A DNA stretch of 64,000 nucleotides from Adenanthera pavonina (lineage: Eukaryota; Streptophyta; Magnoliopsida; Fabales; Fabaceae), in assembly GCA_026686845.1 (NCBI GenBank), contig JAIVEN010000006.1, positions 29,930,501 through 29,994,500 on the forward strand. The letters run 5' to 3'. The position numbers were made by a program, and so were the translations under genes. This document shows positions 36,181 to 44,704 of the stretch, one piece after another (positions within the stretch are counted from its first letter, which is position 1; every line of letters begins with the position of its first letter). The notes under the pieces are model-generated. The model was not told where the DNA came from. It searched no databases and saw only the letters and a list, made by a program, of their open reading frames with translations.

Positions 36181-37196
36181 TTCTCGGTTGAATGAAGCAG
36201 AATGTGGCTGAGACTGGGTTTATATGATGCGAAAGGAAGTTTAATCGGTGGAAAAAGACGGTTTTTGGACAGAAGTTAAGAGGATTGAAGAGAGAATCAG
36301 AACAGACTTAGAGAGGTTACAAATAGGGTTGCGTCTGTTCTGTGGAAAACTGACGCATTTAACGTGTGTAACCGTCTGACAGACGAATTTTGAGAGGTCA
36401 AAATTCGAACTTCGGGCAGTTACAAGTTAAACCGTTCAGCACAGCTTACTGACAGACGAATTTTCATCTTGAAAGTTCGTCTGACAGTGGCTTGAAACAA
36501 ACAATACAAGCACATCAGACGAATTTTGTTCCAACAAAATTCGAATGTTGAAAAGAAAAAGGCAGACAATAATCAAATCAACAGTCAATAGACGAATTAA
36601 GCAATCAGAACTTCATCTTTCAGTGATACAATCAACAAGAACATGGTTCAACAGACGAATTTTGAGCTTGACAATTTGAATTTTTCAACTTTTGTCAAGA
36701 TTGTTCAACATTCGTATGTTAAGAAGTAATGCTTCATATAGCAATGATGAACAACTATGACGTTGAAAATATATATATATATATTTTTTTGTCTTTGAAA
36801 ATTCGAACTTTCAAGCATCAACAGACGAATTTCGAGGCATAACCAAGAACTGTTCCAAGACATAACAGGCCAAAGTTCGTCTGTTAGTCAACCAAAATTC
36901 GAATGTTGACCACGTTGACTAGTTCAAAAACATAGATTATCAAAGAGATTTTTCTAGTATTCAAACAACATACAAATTTCAACTTTAAAAACTTACAGAA
37001 TGGATCCAGAACTCAGAATAATTATCATTCTCTTCATTTTCTGGTTGTTCCAATCTGGAGTGCTCCAATCTTTCAAACTTTTAGCCATTGATTTTCACAA
37101 GGAGCACCTGAAACTATACTAAAACATACTCCGATGCTCAAGTTAGAATTTATTCTAATATTAAAAGTTCTAAAGACAGACTTGCACAGAAATGAC
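36181..37196 (-). other. pol/env-like spacer of element B
   Basis: There is no conserved ORF. About 36370-36960 holds repeated CAGACGAA, AATTCGAA and 'cattcgtatgtt' motifs matching those in U3 of the LTR. Near pol, at 37108-37110 on the minus strand, GTTTCAG/GTGCTCC resembles a 3' splice site. An (AT)n run lies at about 36769-36784. Confidence 0.7.
36769..36784. repeat. (AT)n microsatellite
   Basis: A run of eight AT units followed by a T tract within the element B spacer. The corresponding places in A and C lack it. Confidence 0.8.
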
Positions 37197-40100
37197 TTAC
37201 AATTCATTGGGATTTACCATTCCCAATTCTCTCCTTATTTTGCAGTGTCTGTCTTCTGATAGAGGCTTTGTGAGTATATCAGCAACTTGATCCTCTGTTG
37301 GGATGTACTCCAATCTAACTTCTCCTTTCAGAACGTGATCTCTTATGAAGTGGTGCCTAACTTCAATATGTTTAGTCCTCGAATGCATGACAGGATTCTT
37401 GGTGATATTTATAGCACTTTGGTTGTCACACATGATTGGTGTCTCTTTCATTTTAACCTCAAGATCTTCAAGCTGCTGTTTCATCCAGATGACTTGGGCA
37501 CAACAGCTTCCAGCTGCAACATACTCAGCTTCTGCAGTGGATAAGGCCACACTGTTTTGCTTTTTGCTGAACCATGAGACCAGGGATCCTCCAAGAAACT
37601 GACAGGCTCCACTTGTGCTTTTTCTGTCAGTTTTGGATCCTGCAAAATCAGCATCAGTGTATCCTTTGAGATCTTCTCCATTGCCTTTTGGATACCAAAG
37701 ACCCATCTGTGATGTTCCAATAAGATATCTAAAAATTCTTTTCACAGCTGTTGCATGGGTTTCTTTGGGGCATGATTGGAACCTTGCACACATGCAGACA
37801 CTGAACATAATGTCAGGTCTGCTGGCAGTTAGGTACAGCAGAGATCCGATCATTCTTCTGTACTGAGTAATGTCAAACATCTTCCCATTCTCATCCATGT
37901 CCAGTTTGGTTGCAGTAGTCATAGGTGTTCCCATTGGCTTGGCATTCTCCATACCAAACTTCTTTAACAGCTCCTTTAGATACTTGGATTGACTGAGGAA
38001 GATACCATCATTTAGCTGTCTGATTTGCAATCCAAGGAAGAAATTGAGTTCACCCATCATAGACATCTCGAATTCTCCCTGCATTAACTTAGAAAATTCC
38101 TTGCAAAGAACCTCATTAGTAGCACCAAAAATGATATCATCAACATAGATTTGAACAATTAGTAAATCTTTATTTTCTTTCTTAGTAAATAAGGTTGTGT
38201 CAACTTTGCCTCTGTTAAACCCCTTTTCAGTTAGAAAATTGCTCAGTCTCTCATACCATGCTCTAGGGGCCTGTTTTAAACCATAGAGAGCTTTCTTCAG
38301 TTTATAAACATGGTTTGGTTTTGTAGAGTCCTCAAAACCTGGAGGTTGATCAACATAAACCTCTTCCATGATATATCCATTCAGAAAAGCACTTTTTACA
38401 TCCATTTGATATAATAAAATATTTTTCATGCATGCATATGCCAGTAGTATTCTTATAGCTTCTAATCTAGCTACTGGTGCAAAAGTTTCTTCAAAATCAA
38501 TACCTTCTTCTTGATTATACCCTTTAGCAACTAGTCTAGCTTTATTTCTGATTATTGTTCCAGATTCATCAAGTTTATTTCTGAAAACCCATTTGGTACC
38601 AATAACAGGATGATTTTTGGGTCTAGACACTAAATCCCAAACTTGATTTCTTTCAAATTGATTTAATTCATCTTGCATAGCCAAAATCCAGTAATCATCA
38701 GTTAAGGCCTCTTCAGTACATTTGGGTTCTATTTGAGAAATGAAAGCACAGTTGAGCATCTGTTCTCTTAACTGTTTTCTGGTTTTGACTCTCTCTAGAA
38801 CATTCCCTATTACTTGATCAACAGGATGATTCCTTTGATATCTCCAAGCTCTAGGAAGTTCTTGAGATGTTTCCTCATTGTTTTCTTCATCAAACTCTTG
38901 CTCCTGGATATCTTCCTCTATATTAACAGATTCAGATATCTTTGGAGGTTCAGTTTTACTCTTATCAGAAATTCCTAGTTTTTCAAAATTGAAAGTAAGA
39001 TCATCCTCATTGATAGTATGTTTTGAAACAGTTTCATTTTCAATGAAAACCACATGTACAGATTCTTCTATTACATTTGATCTTTTATTATAAATTCTAT
39101 ATGCCTTACTCCTACTTGAATAACCCAGAAATATACCTTCATCGGATTTGGCATCAAATTTACCTAGATTTTCTTTACCATTGTTGTGAATGAAGCATTT
39201 GCACCCGAACACATGGAGGTGTGACAGATTTGGCTTTCTTCCCTTGTACAGCTCATATGGAGTCTTCCCAAGGATTGGTCTGATGTAAGCTCTGTTTATG
39301 ATGTAACTTGCTGTATTTACTGCATCAGCCCAGAATACTTGGGAGAGTTCCTTCTCATTTAGCATAGCTCTGGCCATCTCTCCAATAGTTCTATTCTTCC
39401 TTTCTACTACTCCATTTTGTTGAGGAGTTCTTGGTGCTGAGAAGTTGTGATCAATCCCATGCTCATTGCAGTACTCCAGGAAGTATGCATTTTCAAATTC
39501 TCCTCCATGGTCTGACCTGATAGACACAATAGAAATACCTTTCTCATTTTGCACTTTCTTGGCTAAGGTTGCAAATGCATCAAAGGTATCACTTTTGGAG
39601 GAAAGAAATAATGTCCAAGTAAATCTAGAATAATCATCAACAATTACAAGCACATACAGATTACCACCAAGACTTTTCACCCTAGATGGTCCAATTAAGT
39701 CCATATGCATCAATTCAAGTGGTCTAGTTGTGGTAACTACATTTTTAGATTTAAATGATGATTTGGTTTGTTTTCCTCTTAAGCATGCATCACATTCTTT
39801 ATCCTTTTCAAAAGATATTTTTGGTAGACCAGTTATTAGCTCATTTTTAATTAGTTTAGACAGTTGATTCATGTTCACATGAGCTAATCTTCTATGCCAT
39901 AGCCAACTATCATTATTCTGACTAATTAAGCATACAGAATCTAAGGGAGGAAGTTCATCAAGATCAATAGTATAGCAGTTACCATCCCTTTGAGCTTTGA
40001 GGATAACTTTGTGATCACTTTTTCTGATGACCAGGCAAAACTTTGAGTCAAACAGCACCCAGTTTCCTTTGTCACAGGTCTGACTCACGCTTAGCAGGTT

Positions 40101-40328
40101 GTGGTTGAGTCCAATCACAAACAGCACCTCTTCAATGGATGTTTCTGGATTTTTACCCACAATTCCAATACCAATGATTTTGCCATATTGGTCACCTCCA
40201 AAGGTCACCTTTCCTCCTTTCTTGTCTCTCAGGGTGATGAACTTCTCCTTATCACCTGCCATGTGACTTGAGCAGGCACTGTCCATATACCATTTGTTGC
40301 TTTTCTTAGCTTTGAGACAGACCTGCAA
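37197..40328 (-). CDS. pol: pol polyprotein of element B, intact: protease, integrase, RT, RNase H (1043 aa)
   Basis: Counted from the TTG codon at 40328, the first unambiguous pol codon, the order is typical of Ty1/copia. Protease has D16-S-A where many copia proteins have DSG/DTG. The integrase zinc region has H145, H150, C179, C182. The integrase triad is D210, D273, E309 (DD35E). RT has D643 ('QMDVKSAFLN') and Y728-VDD. RNase H has D892, E935 and D968, with the C-terminus 'GMVNPNEL'. No stop or frameshift was found. Relative to gag it is in the -1 frame; A and E start pol with an ATG overlapping the gag stop, but here that ATG has become GTA and the frame is open only from about 40351. 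How it is translated is not evident. Confidence 0.95.
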   Translation of the reverse strand: MQVCLKAKKSNKWYMDSACSSHMAGDKEKFITLRDKKGGKVTFGGDQYGKIIGIGIVGKNPETSIEEVLFVIGLNHNLLSVSQTCDKGNWVLFDSKFCLVIRKSDHKVILKAQRDGNCYTIDLDELPPLDSVCLISQNNDSWLWHRRLAHVNMNQLSKLIKNELITGLPKISFEKDKECDACLRGKQTKSSFKSKNVVTTTRPLELMHMDLIGPSRVKSLGGNLYVLVIVDDYSRFTWTLFLSSKSDTFDAFATLAKKVQNEKGISIVSIRSDHGGEFENAYFLEYCNEHGIDHNFSAPRTPQQNGVVERKNRTIGEMARAMLNEKELSQVFWADAVNTASYIINRAYIRPILGKTPYELYKGRKPNLSHLHVFGCKCFIHNNGKENLGKFDAKSDEGIFLGYSSRSKAYRIYNKRSNVIEESVHVVFIENETVSKHTINEDDLTFNFEKLGISDKSKTEPPKISESVNIEEDIQEQEFDEENNEETSQELPRAWRYQRNHPVDQVIGNVLERVKTRKQLREQMLNCAFISQIEPKCTEEALTDDYWILAMQDELNQFERNQVWDLVSRPKNHPVIGTKWVFRNKLDESGTIIRNKARLVAKGYNQEEGIDFEETFAPVARLEAIRILLAYACMKNILLYQMDVKSAFLNGYIMEEVYVDQPPGFEDSTKPNHVYKLKKALYGLKQAPRAWYERLSNFLTEKGFNRGKVDTTLFTKKENKDLLIVQIYVDDIIFGATNEVLCKEFSKLMQGEFEMSMMGELNFFLGLQIRQLNDGIFLSQSKYLKELLKKFGMENAKPMGTPMTTATKLDMDENGKMFDITQYRRMIGSLLYLTASRPDIMFSVCMCARFQSCPKETHATAVKRIFRYLIGTSQMGLWYPKGNGEDLKGYTDADFAGSKTDRKSTSGACQFLGGSLVSWFSKKQNSVALSTAEAEYVAAGSCCAQVIWMKQQLEDLEVKMKETPIMCDNQSAINITKNPVMHSRTKHIEVRHHFIRDHVLKGEVRLEYIPTEDQVADILTKPLSEDRHCKIRRELGMVNPNEL

Positions 40329-40336
40329 AACAATGT

Positions 40337-42136
40337 TTACATTTTCCTTTTAGGTACCCAAATTTGCTTGGGTCCTTTTAGGTCAGTATATTTTTCCCTA
40401 GATGCAGATGCAACTTTGGGAACCCATTCAACTTTCCTGCCAAGCCCATTTTTCTTCAAGGCACAAGAACTGGAAATATGTCCCTTTTTGTTGCAGAAAT
40501 GACAGGTAGTGAAAGGACTGCTAGATTGAGATGCAGGAAGAAAACAGTGCAGATAATACTTTTGTCTAGCATGCCTTGGTTGATCATATGTTTCAATGTG
40601 ATGTAATGCATTAGTTTTCTTTTTATTGTTCTCAGCATGCACAAAATGTCTCATATAAGCATTCTGATTTTTCTTCCTAATCTTTTCCTTGACAGCACAT
40701 GGATCATAGCCAAGACCAGCTTTGCCTTGTGATATTCTTTGGCTCCCCATTAATGCAAACAACATGTCTTTGCCTCTAGTGAGCCTAGACATGCTTTTAA
40801 CTAAATAGTCATTAGTTTGCTTGAGTTCAATGCATGAAGTGCAACAAACAGATTCAGTAGTGGGCAAAGAGGCAATTTCAGAAACTATGCTTTGGGATTC
40901 CAGCTTATTTATCCTTTTCTTTGCCAATTTCAGTTCTTTAGCAACTTTAATGAATTCATCATGAAGCTCATGAAATGCATCTTGTAATTCAGAATAGGAA
41001 GGTTCAGATTCATATACCTCTTCTTCCTGATCACTGCTGCATGAGGGTAAGACTTCTTCTGAGGCAAGTGCCATTAAACAAATGTTGGCAACCTCATCCT
41101 CATCTTCTTCTTCCTCATCTGAGCTGTTGCCCCATATGGATGAGATATAGGCTTTCTTCTTCTTCCCTTTGTCTGCAGCTTTCTTTTCTTTTTCCTGCTT
41201 CTTAATGAATTGGGGACAGTCCCACTTAATGTGTCCCTGCTTCTTGCACTCATAGCAAGTTACAGGTTCTTTTGCCTCTTTCTTGCTTTCTCCAATTACT
41301 CCTTTCTTGAAGAATCTCTTGCTCTTCTTCTTGCTGTAGAATCTTCCGAATTTTCTGACCATCATAGCCAGAGTTTCCTCATTCAGCTCATCTCCTTCAT
41401 CAGATTCTTCTTCCTTTTCATCAGCAGCTTTGAGGGCAAGGCCTTTCTTCTTTCTGTCCAGCCCAGCTTCCTTGAGTGCTTTGATCTTTCCTTCATATTC
41501 CTCAAGGCTGCCGAAGAGAGCTGTGACAGAAGCCATTGATTCTCCTCTGGCCTCTTCTATAGCTGTCACCTTGGGCTGCCATTCCAGAGGTAGAGCTCTG
41601 AGTATTTTTCTCACTTTCTCAGACTGTGTGTATTCTTTTCCCAGGCTCTTCAGTTGATTCACAATAAGAGTGAATCTCTTTTGGAGCTCCTTTACAGTTT
41701 CTCCTTCAGCCATTCTGAAGCTTTCATACTCCCCAATGCACGTGTTCAGTTTGTTTTCCCTGACTCCAGAAGTTCCTTCATGTGCAATCTGTAGAGTATC
41801 CCACATTTCTTTTGCAGTGGAGCATTGTGAGACTCTGTAGAATTCATCCTGGTTAAGGGCACTGACCAAACAATGCTTTGCTTTGAAGTTCAGTAGAACT
41901 CTCCTTCTGTCTTCATCATTCCACTCTGCTTCCAGCTTCTCTTTGTGTCTTCCATCTTCTGTTTGAGCCATTGGAACGAAATCTCCTTTTTCAATCACTG
42001 ACCAGATGTCAAGGTCAATTGATTGAAGGTAGATCTGCATCCTCATCTTCCAATATCCATAATGCTCTCCACTGAAGCCTGGTGGTCTGTTAGTGTTGTT
42101 TCCTTCAGGAAGTATACTCTCTCCAAAGCCAGCCAT
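40337..42136 (-). CDS. gag: gag polyprotein of element B, copy 1, intact (599 aa)
   Basis: The ATG at 42136 (MAGFGESILPEG) is chosen because A, D and E share it; the frame is open further only through the PBS. A copia-type gag core (UBN2-like, about residues 80-205: 'NQDEFYRVSQCSTAKEMWD', 'LQKRFTLIVNQLKSLGKEY') is followed by Lys/Glu-rich linkers. Two CCHC zinc knuckles lie at about 294-307 (CYECKKQGHIKWDC) and 545-558 (CHFCNKKGHISSSC), separated by an acidic stretch and a probable coiled coil. It would form the virus-like particle and bind the element RNA. It ends 'IWVPKRKM' with TAA just before pol. Confidence 0.95.
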   Translation of the reverse strand: MAGFGESILPEGNNTNRPPGFSGEHYGYWKMRMQIYLQSIDLDIWSVIEKGDFVPMAQTEDGRHKEKLEAEWNDEDRRRVLLNFKAKHCLVSALNQDEFYRVSQCSTAKEMWDTLQIAHEGTSGVRENKLNTCIGEYESFRMAEGETVKELQKRFTLIVNQLKSLGKEYTQSEKVRKILRALPLEWQPKVTAIEEARGESMASVTALFGSLEEYEGKIKALKEAGLDRKKKGLALKAADEKEEESDEGDELNEETLAMMVRKFGRFYSKKKSKRFFKKGVIGESKKEAKEPVTCYECKKQGHIKWDCPQFIKKQEKEKKAADKGKKKKAYISSIWGNSSDEEEEDEDEVANICLMALASEEVLPSCSSDQEEEVYESEPSYSELQDAFHELHDEFIKVAKELKLAKKRINKLESQSIVSEIASLPTTESVCCTSCIELKQTNDYLVKSMSRLTRGKDMLFALMGSQRISQGKAGLGYDPCAVKEKIRKKNQNAYMRHFVHAENNKKKTNALHHIETYDQPRHARQKYYLHCFLPASQSSSPFTTCHFCNKKGHISSSCALKKNGLGRKVEWVPKVASASREKYTDLKGPKQIWVPKRKM

Positions 42137-42177
42137 TTTAATTCCCGGACTGTGAGTTCCTTTGAATGGGAATCCGG

Positions 42178-42189
42178 GCTCTGATACCA
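42178..42189 (-). other. Primer-binding site, inner copy, of element B
   Basis: TGGTATCAGAGC on the minus strand, a perfect complement of the initiator methionine tRNA 3' end. It is two bases (AG) from the LTR piece at 42192. Confidence 0.9.
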
Positions 42190-42191
42190 CT

Positions 42192-42439
42192 TGTTAGCAA
42201 GGCTGACTTCCCAAGAGGGGGGGTGAATTGGGAAGATTGAAAATTTTCTGCACAAGGTGAGGTAAGTGGAGATATCACAGTATAATGAAAATAATGCGTA
42301 AAACAGAGCAAGCTGAAAAGTGAAGATAGGGAGAAGAAAACTCAGTAATTTATCCTGGTTCGGTCTTTCCACTTGACCTACATCCAGTCCCCAAGACACC
42401 TCTTGAGATTTATCCACTATACAGCAAGAATTTCAATGG
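42192..42439 (-). repeat. Internal LTR piece of element B (248 bp)
   Basis: It holds only the PBS-proximal (R/U5) end of the LTR and is identical to the same part of 31990-33714. It stops abruptly at 'caatgg', where sequence from the start of pol (as at 40275) begins. It is not an insertion boundary: no target duplication is present. Confidence 0.93.
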
Positions 42440-42499
42440 CACTGTCCATATACCATTTGTTGCTTTTCTTAGCTTTGAGACAGACCTGCAAAACAATGT

Positions 42500-44299
42500 T
42501 TACATTTTCCTTTTAGGTACCCAAATTTGCTTGGGTCCTTTTAGGTCAGTATATTTTTCCCTAGATGCAGATGCAACTTTGGGAACCCATTCAACTTTCC
42601 TGCCAAGCCCATTTTTCTTCAAGGCACAAGAACTGGAAATATGTCCCTTTTTGTTGCAGAAATGACAGGTAGTGAAAGGACTGCTAGATTGAGATGCAGG
42701 AAGAAAACAGTGCAGATAATACTTTTGTCTAGCATGCCTTGGTTGATCATATGTTTCAATGTGATGTAATGCATTAGTTTTCTTTTTATTGTTCTCAGCA
42801 TGCACAAAATGTCTCATATAAGCATTCTGATTTTTCTTCCTAATCTTTTCCTTGACAGCACATGGATCATAGCCAAGACCAGCTTTGCCTTGTGATATTC
42901 TTTGGCTCCCCATTAATGCAAACAACATGTCTTTGCCTCTAGTGAGCCTAGACATGCTTTTAACTAAATAGTCATTAGTTTGCTTGAGTTCAATGCATGA
43001 AGTGCAACAAACAGATTCAGTAGTGGGCAAAGAGGCAATTTCAGAAACTATGCTTTGGGATTCCAGCTTATTTATCCTTTTCTTTGCCAATTTCAGTTCT
43101 TTAGCAACTTTAATGAATTCATCATGAAGCTCATGAAATGCATCTTGTAATTCAGAATAGGAAGGTTCAGATTCATATACCTCTTCTTCCTGATCACTGC
43201 TGCATGAGGGTAAGACTTCTTCTGAGGCAAGTGCCATTAAACAAATGTTGGCAACCTCATCCTCATCTTCTTCTTCCTCATCTGAGCTGTTGCCCCATAT
43301 GGATGAGATATAGGCTTTCTTCTTCTTCCCTTTGTCTGCAGCTTTCTTTTCTTTTTCCTGCTTCTTAATGAATTGGGGACAGTCCCACTTAATGTGTCCC
43401 TGCTTCTTGCACTCATAGCAAGTTACAGGTTCTTTTGCCTCTTTCTTGCTTTCTCCAATTACTCCTTTCTTGAAGAATCTCTTGCTCTTCTTCTTGCTGT
43501 AGAATCTTCCGAATTTTCTGACCATCATAGCCAGAGTTTCCTCATTCAGCTCATCTCCTTCATCAGATTCTTCTTCCTTTTCATCAGCAGCTTTGAGGGC
43601 AAGGCCTTTCTTCTTTCTGTCCAGCCCAGCTTCCTTGAGTGCTTTGATCTTTCCTTCATATTCCTCAAGGCTGCCGAAGAGAGCTGTGACAGAAGCCATT
43701 GATTCTCCTCTGGCCTCTTCTATAGCTGTCACCTTGGGCTGCCATTCCAGAGGTAGAGCTCTGAGTATTTTTCTCACTTTCTCAGACTGTGTGTATTCTT
43801 TTCCCAGGCTCTTCAGTTGATTCACAATAAGAGTGAATCTCTTTTGGAGCTCCTTTACAGTTTCTCCTTCAGCCATTCTGAAGCTTTCATACTCCCCAAT
43901 GCACGTGTTCAGTTTGTTTTCCCTGACTCCAGAAGTTCCTTCATGTGCAATCTGTAGAGTATCCCACATTTCTTTTGCAGTGGAGCATTGTGAGACTCTG
44001 TAGAATTCATCCTGGTTAAGGGCACTGACCAAACAATGCTTTGCTTTGAAGTTCAGTAGAACTCTCCTTCTGTCTTCATCATTCCACTCTGCTTCCAGCT
44101 TCTCTTTGTGTCTTCCATCTTCTGTTTGAGCCATTGGAACGAAATCTCCTTTTTCAATCACTGACCAGATGTCAAGGTCAATTGATTGAAGGTAGATCTG
44201 CATCCTCATCTTCCAATATCCATAATGCTCTCCACTGAAGCCTGGTGGTCTGTTAGTGTTGTTTCCTTCAGGAAGTATACTCTCTCCAAAGCCAGCCAT
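42500..44299 (-). CDS. gag: gag polyprotein of element B, copy 2, intact (599 aa)
   Basis: It is an exact duplicate of 40337-42136, shifted by 2163 bp, with the same ATG, both CCHC knuckles and the same TAA stop. After its stop only about 60 bp of pol sequence remains before the join to the internal LTR piece, so this copy has no pol of its own. Whether it is real or an assembly duplicate is discussed under findings. Confidence 0.85.
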   Translation of the reverse strand: MAGFGESILPEGNNTNRPPGFSGEHYGYWKMRMQIYLQSIDLDIWSVIEKGDFVPMAQTEDGRHKEKLEAEWNDEDRRRVLLNFKAKHCLVSALNQDEFYRVSQCSTAKEMWDTLQIAHEGTSGVRENKLNTCIGEYESFRMAEGETVKELQKRFTLIVNQLKSLGKEYTQSEKVRKILRALPLEWQPKVTAIEEARGESMASVTALFGSLEEYEGKIKALKEAGLDRKKKGLALKAADEKEEESDEGDELNEETLAMMVRKFGRFYSKKKSKRFFKKGVIGESKKEAKEPVTCYECKKQGHIKWDCPQFIKKQEKEKKAADKGKKKKAYISSIWGNSSDEEEEDEDEVANICLMALASEEVLPSCSSDQEEEVYESEPSYSELQDAFHELHDEFIKVAKELKLAKKRINKLESQSIVSEIASLPTTESVCCTSCIELKQTNDYLVKSMSRLTRGKDMLFALMGSQRISQGKAGLGYDPCAVKEKIRKKNQNAYMRHFVHAENNKKKTNALHHIETYDQPRHARQKYYLHCFLPASQSSSPFTTCHFCNKKGHISSSCALKKNGLGRKVEWVPKVASASREKYTDLKGPKQIWVPKRKM

Positions 44300-44340
44300 T
44301 TTAATTCCCGGACTGTGAGTTCCTTTGAATGGGAATCCGG

Positions 44341-44352
44341 GCTCTGATACCA
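44341..44352 (-). other. Primer-binding site, outer copy, of element B
   Basis: TGGTATCAGAGC on the minus strand, directly adjoining the truncated outer LTR through AG. It is the duplicate of 42178-42189. Confidence 0.88.
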
Positions 44353-44354
44353 CT

Positions 44355-44704
44355 TGTTAGCAAGGCTGACTTCCCAAGAGGGGGGGTGAATTGGGAAGAT
44401 TGAAAATTTTCTGCACAAGGTGAGGTAAGTGGAGATATCACAGTATAATGAAAATAATGCGTAAAACAGAGCAAGCTGAAAAGTGAAGATAGGGAGAAGA
44501 AAACTCAGTAATTTATCCTGGTTCGGTCTTTCCACTTGACCTACATCCAGTCCCCAAGACACCTCTTGAGATTTATCCACTATACAGCAAGAATTTCAAT
44601 GGGCTTCTTGCTAAGGCCACAGTACAACGAGTATGCTCTGTTTCTGAGCTCTCTCAAACTCTCCAAGCACTTTCACTGTGTGCTTCTCAATCCCCTTGTG
44701 AATA
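44355..44704 (-). repeat. Truncated 5' LTR of element B (350 bp)
   Basis: It is identical to 31990-32339, then stops at 'cttgtgaata'. The next five bases are the target duplication ATCCG. U3 and the TATA box are missing. Only one base (A) at the join could be a remnant of the normal CA terminus. Confidence 0.93.

Larger units (their letters stand above)
40275..44600. repeat. Perfect 2163-bp tandem duplication in element B
   Basis: The units are about 40275-42437 and 42438-44600, offset exactly 2163 bp throughout. Each unit holds the start of pol, all of gag, the PBS and about 245 bp of LTR. The two gag translations are identical over all residues and I saw no nucleotide difference. At the internal join LTR 'caatGG' meets pol 'GGcactg', so there is a 2-bp (GG) microhomology. 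Confidence 0.95.
31990..44704 (-). mobile_element. Element B: young SIRE/Maximus copy with all ORFs open but an abnormal 5' end
   Basis: Read on the minus strand: truncated LTR (44355-44704), PBS, gag copy 2, first codons of pol, then LTR piece (42192-42439), PBS, gag copy 1, complete pol, env-like ORF, polypurine tract and complete 3' LTR (31990-33714). The 5-bp duplication ATCCG flanks it exactly (31985-31989, 44705-44709), inside pol of the composite element. The 350-bp outer LTR piece is identical to the matching part of the 3' LTR, so insertion was recent. The normal element would be about 12 kb with two full LTRs; here the 5' LTR lacks U3 and its TATA box. Confidence 0.93.

Noticed and set aside
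35894..36211. A 105-codon frame opposite the env-like ORF, and similar frames opposite gag and pol (41210-41539, 43373-43702, 13221-13622)
   Set aside because: They are antisense shadows of Lys/Glu- and Ser/Ala-rich codons; they recur wherever the sense ORF is conserved and have no independent conservation.
40337..44353. Two independent gag genes as a deliberate gene duplication with divergent roles
   Set aside because: The copies are identical and the repeat unit includes LTR and PBS sequence, so this is one recent rearrangement or an assembly artefact, not a diverged paralogue pair.
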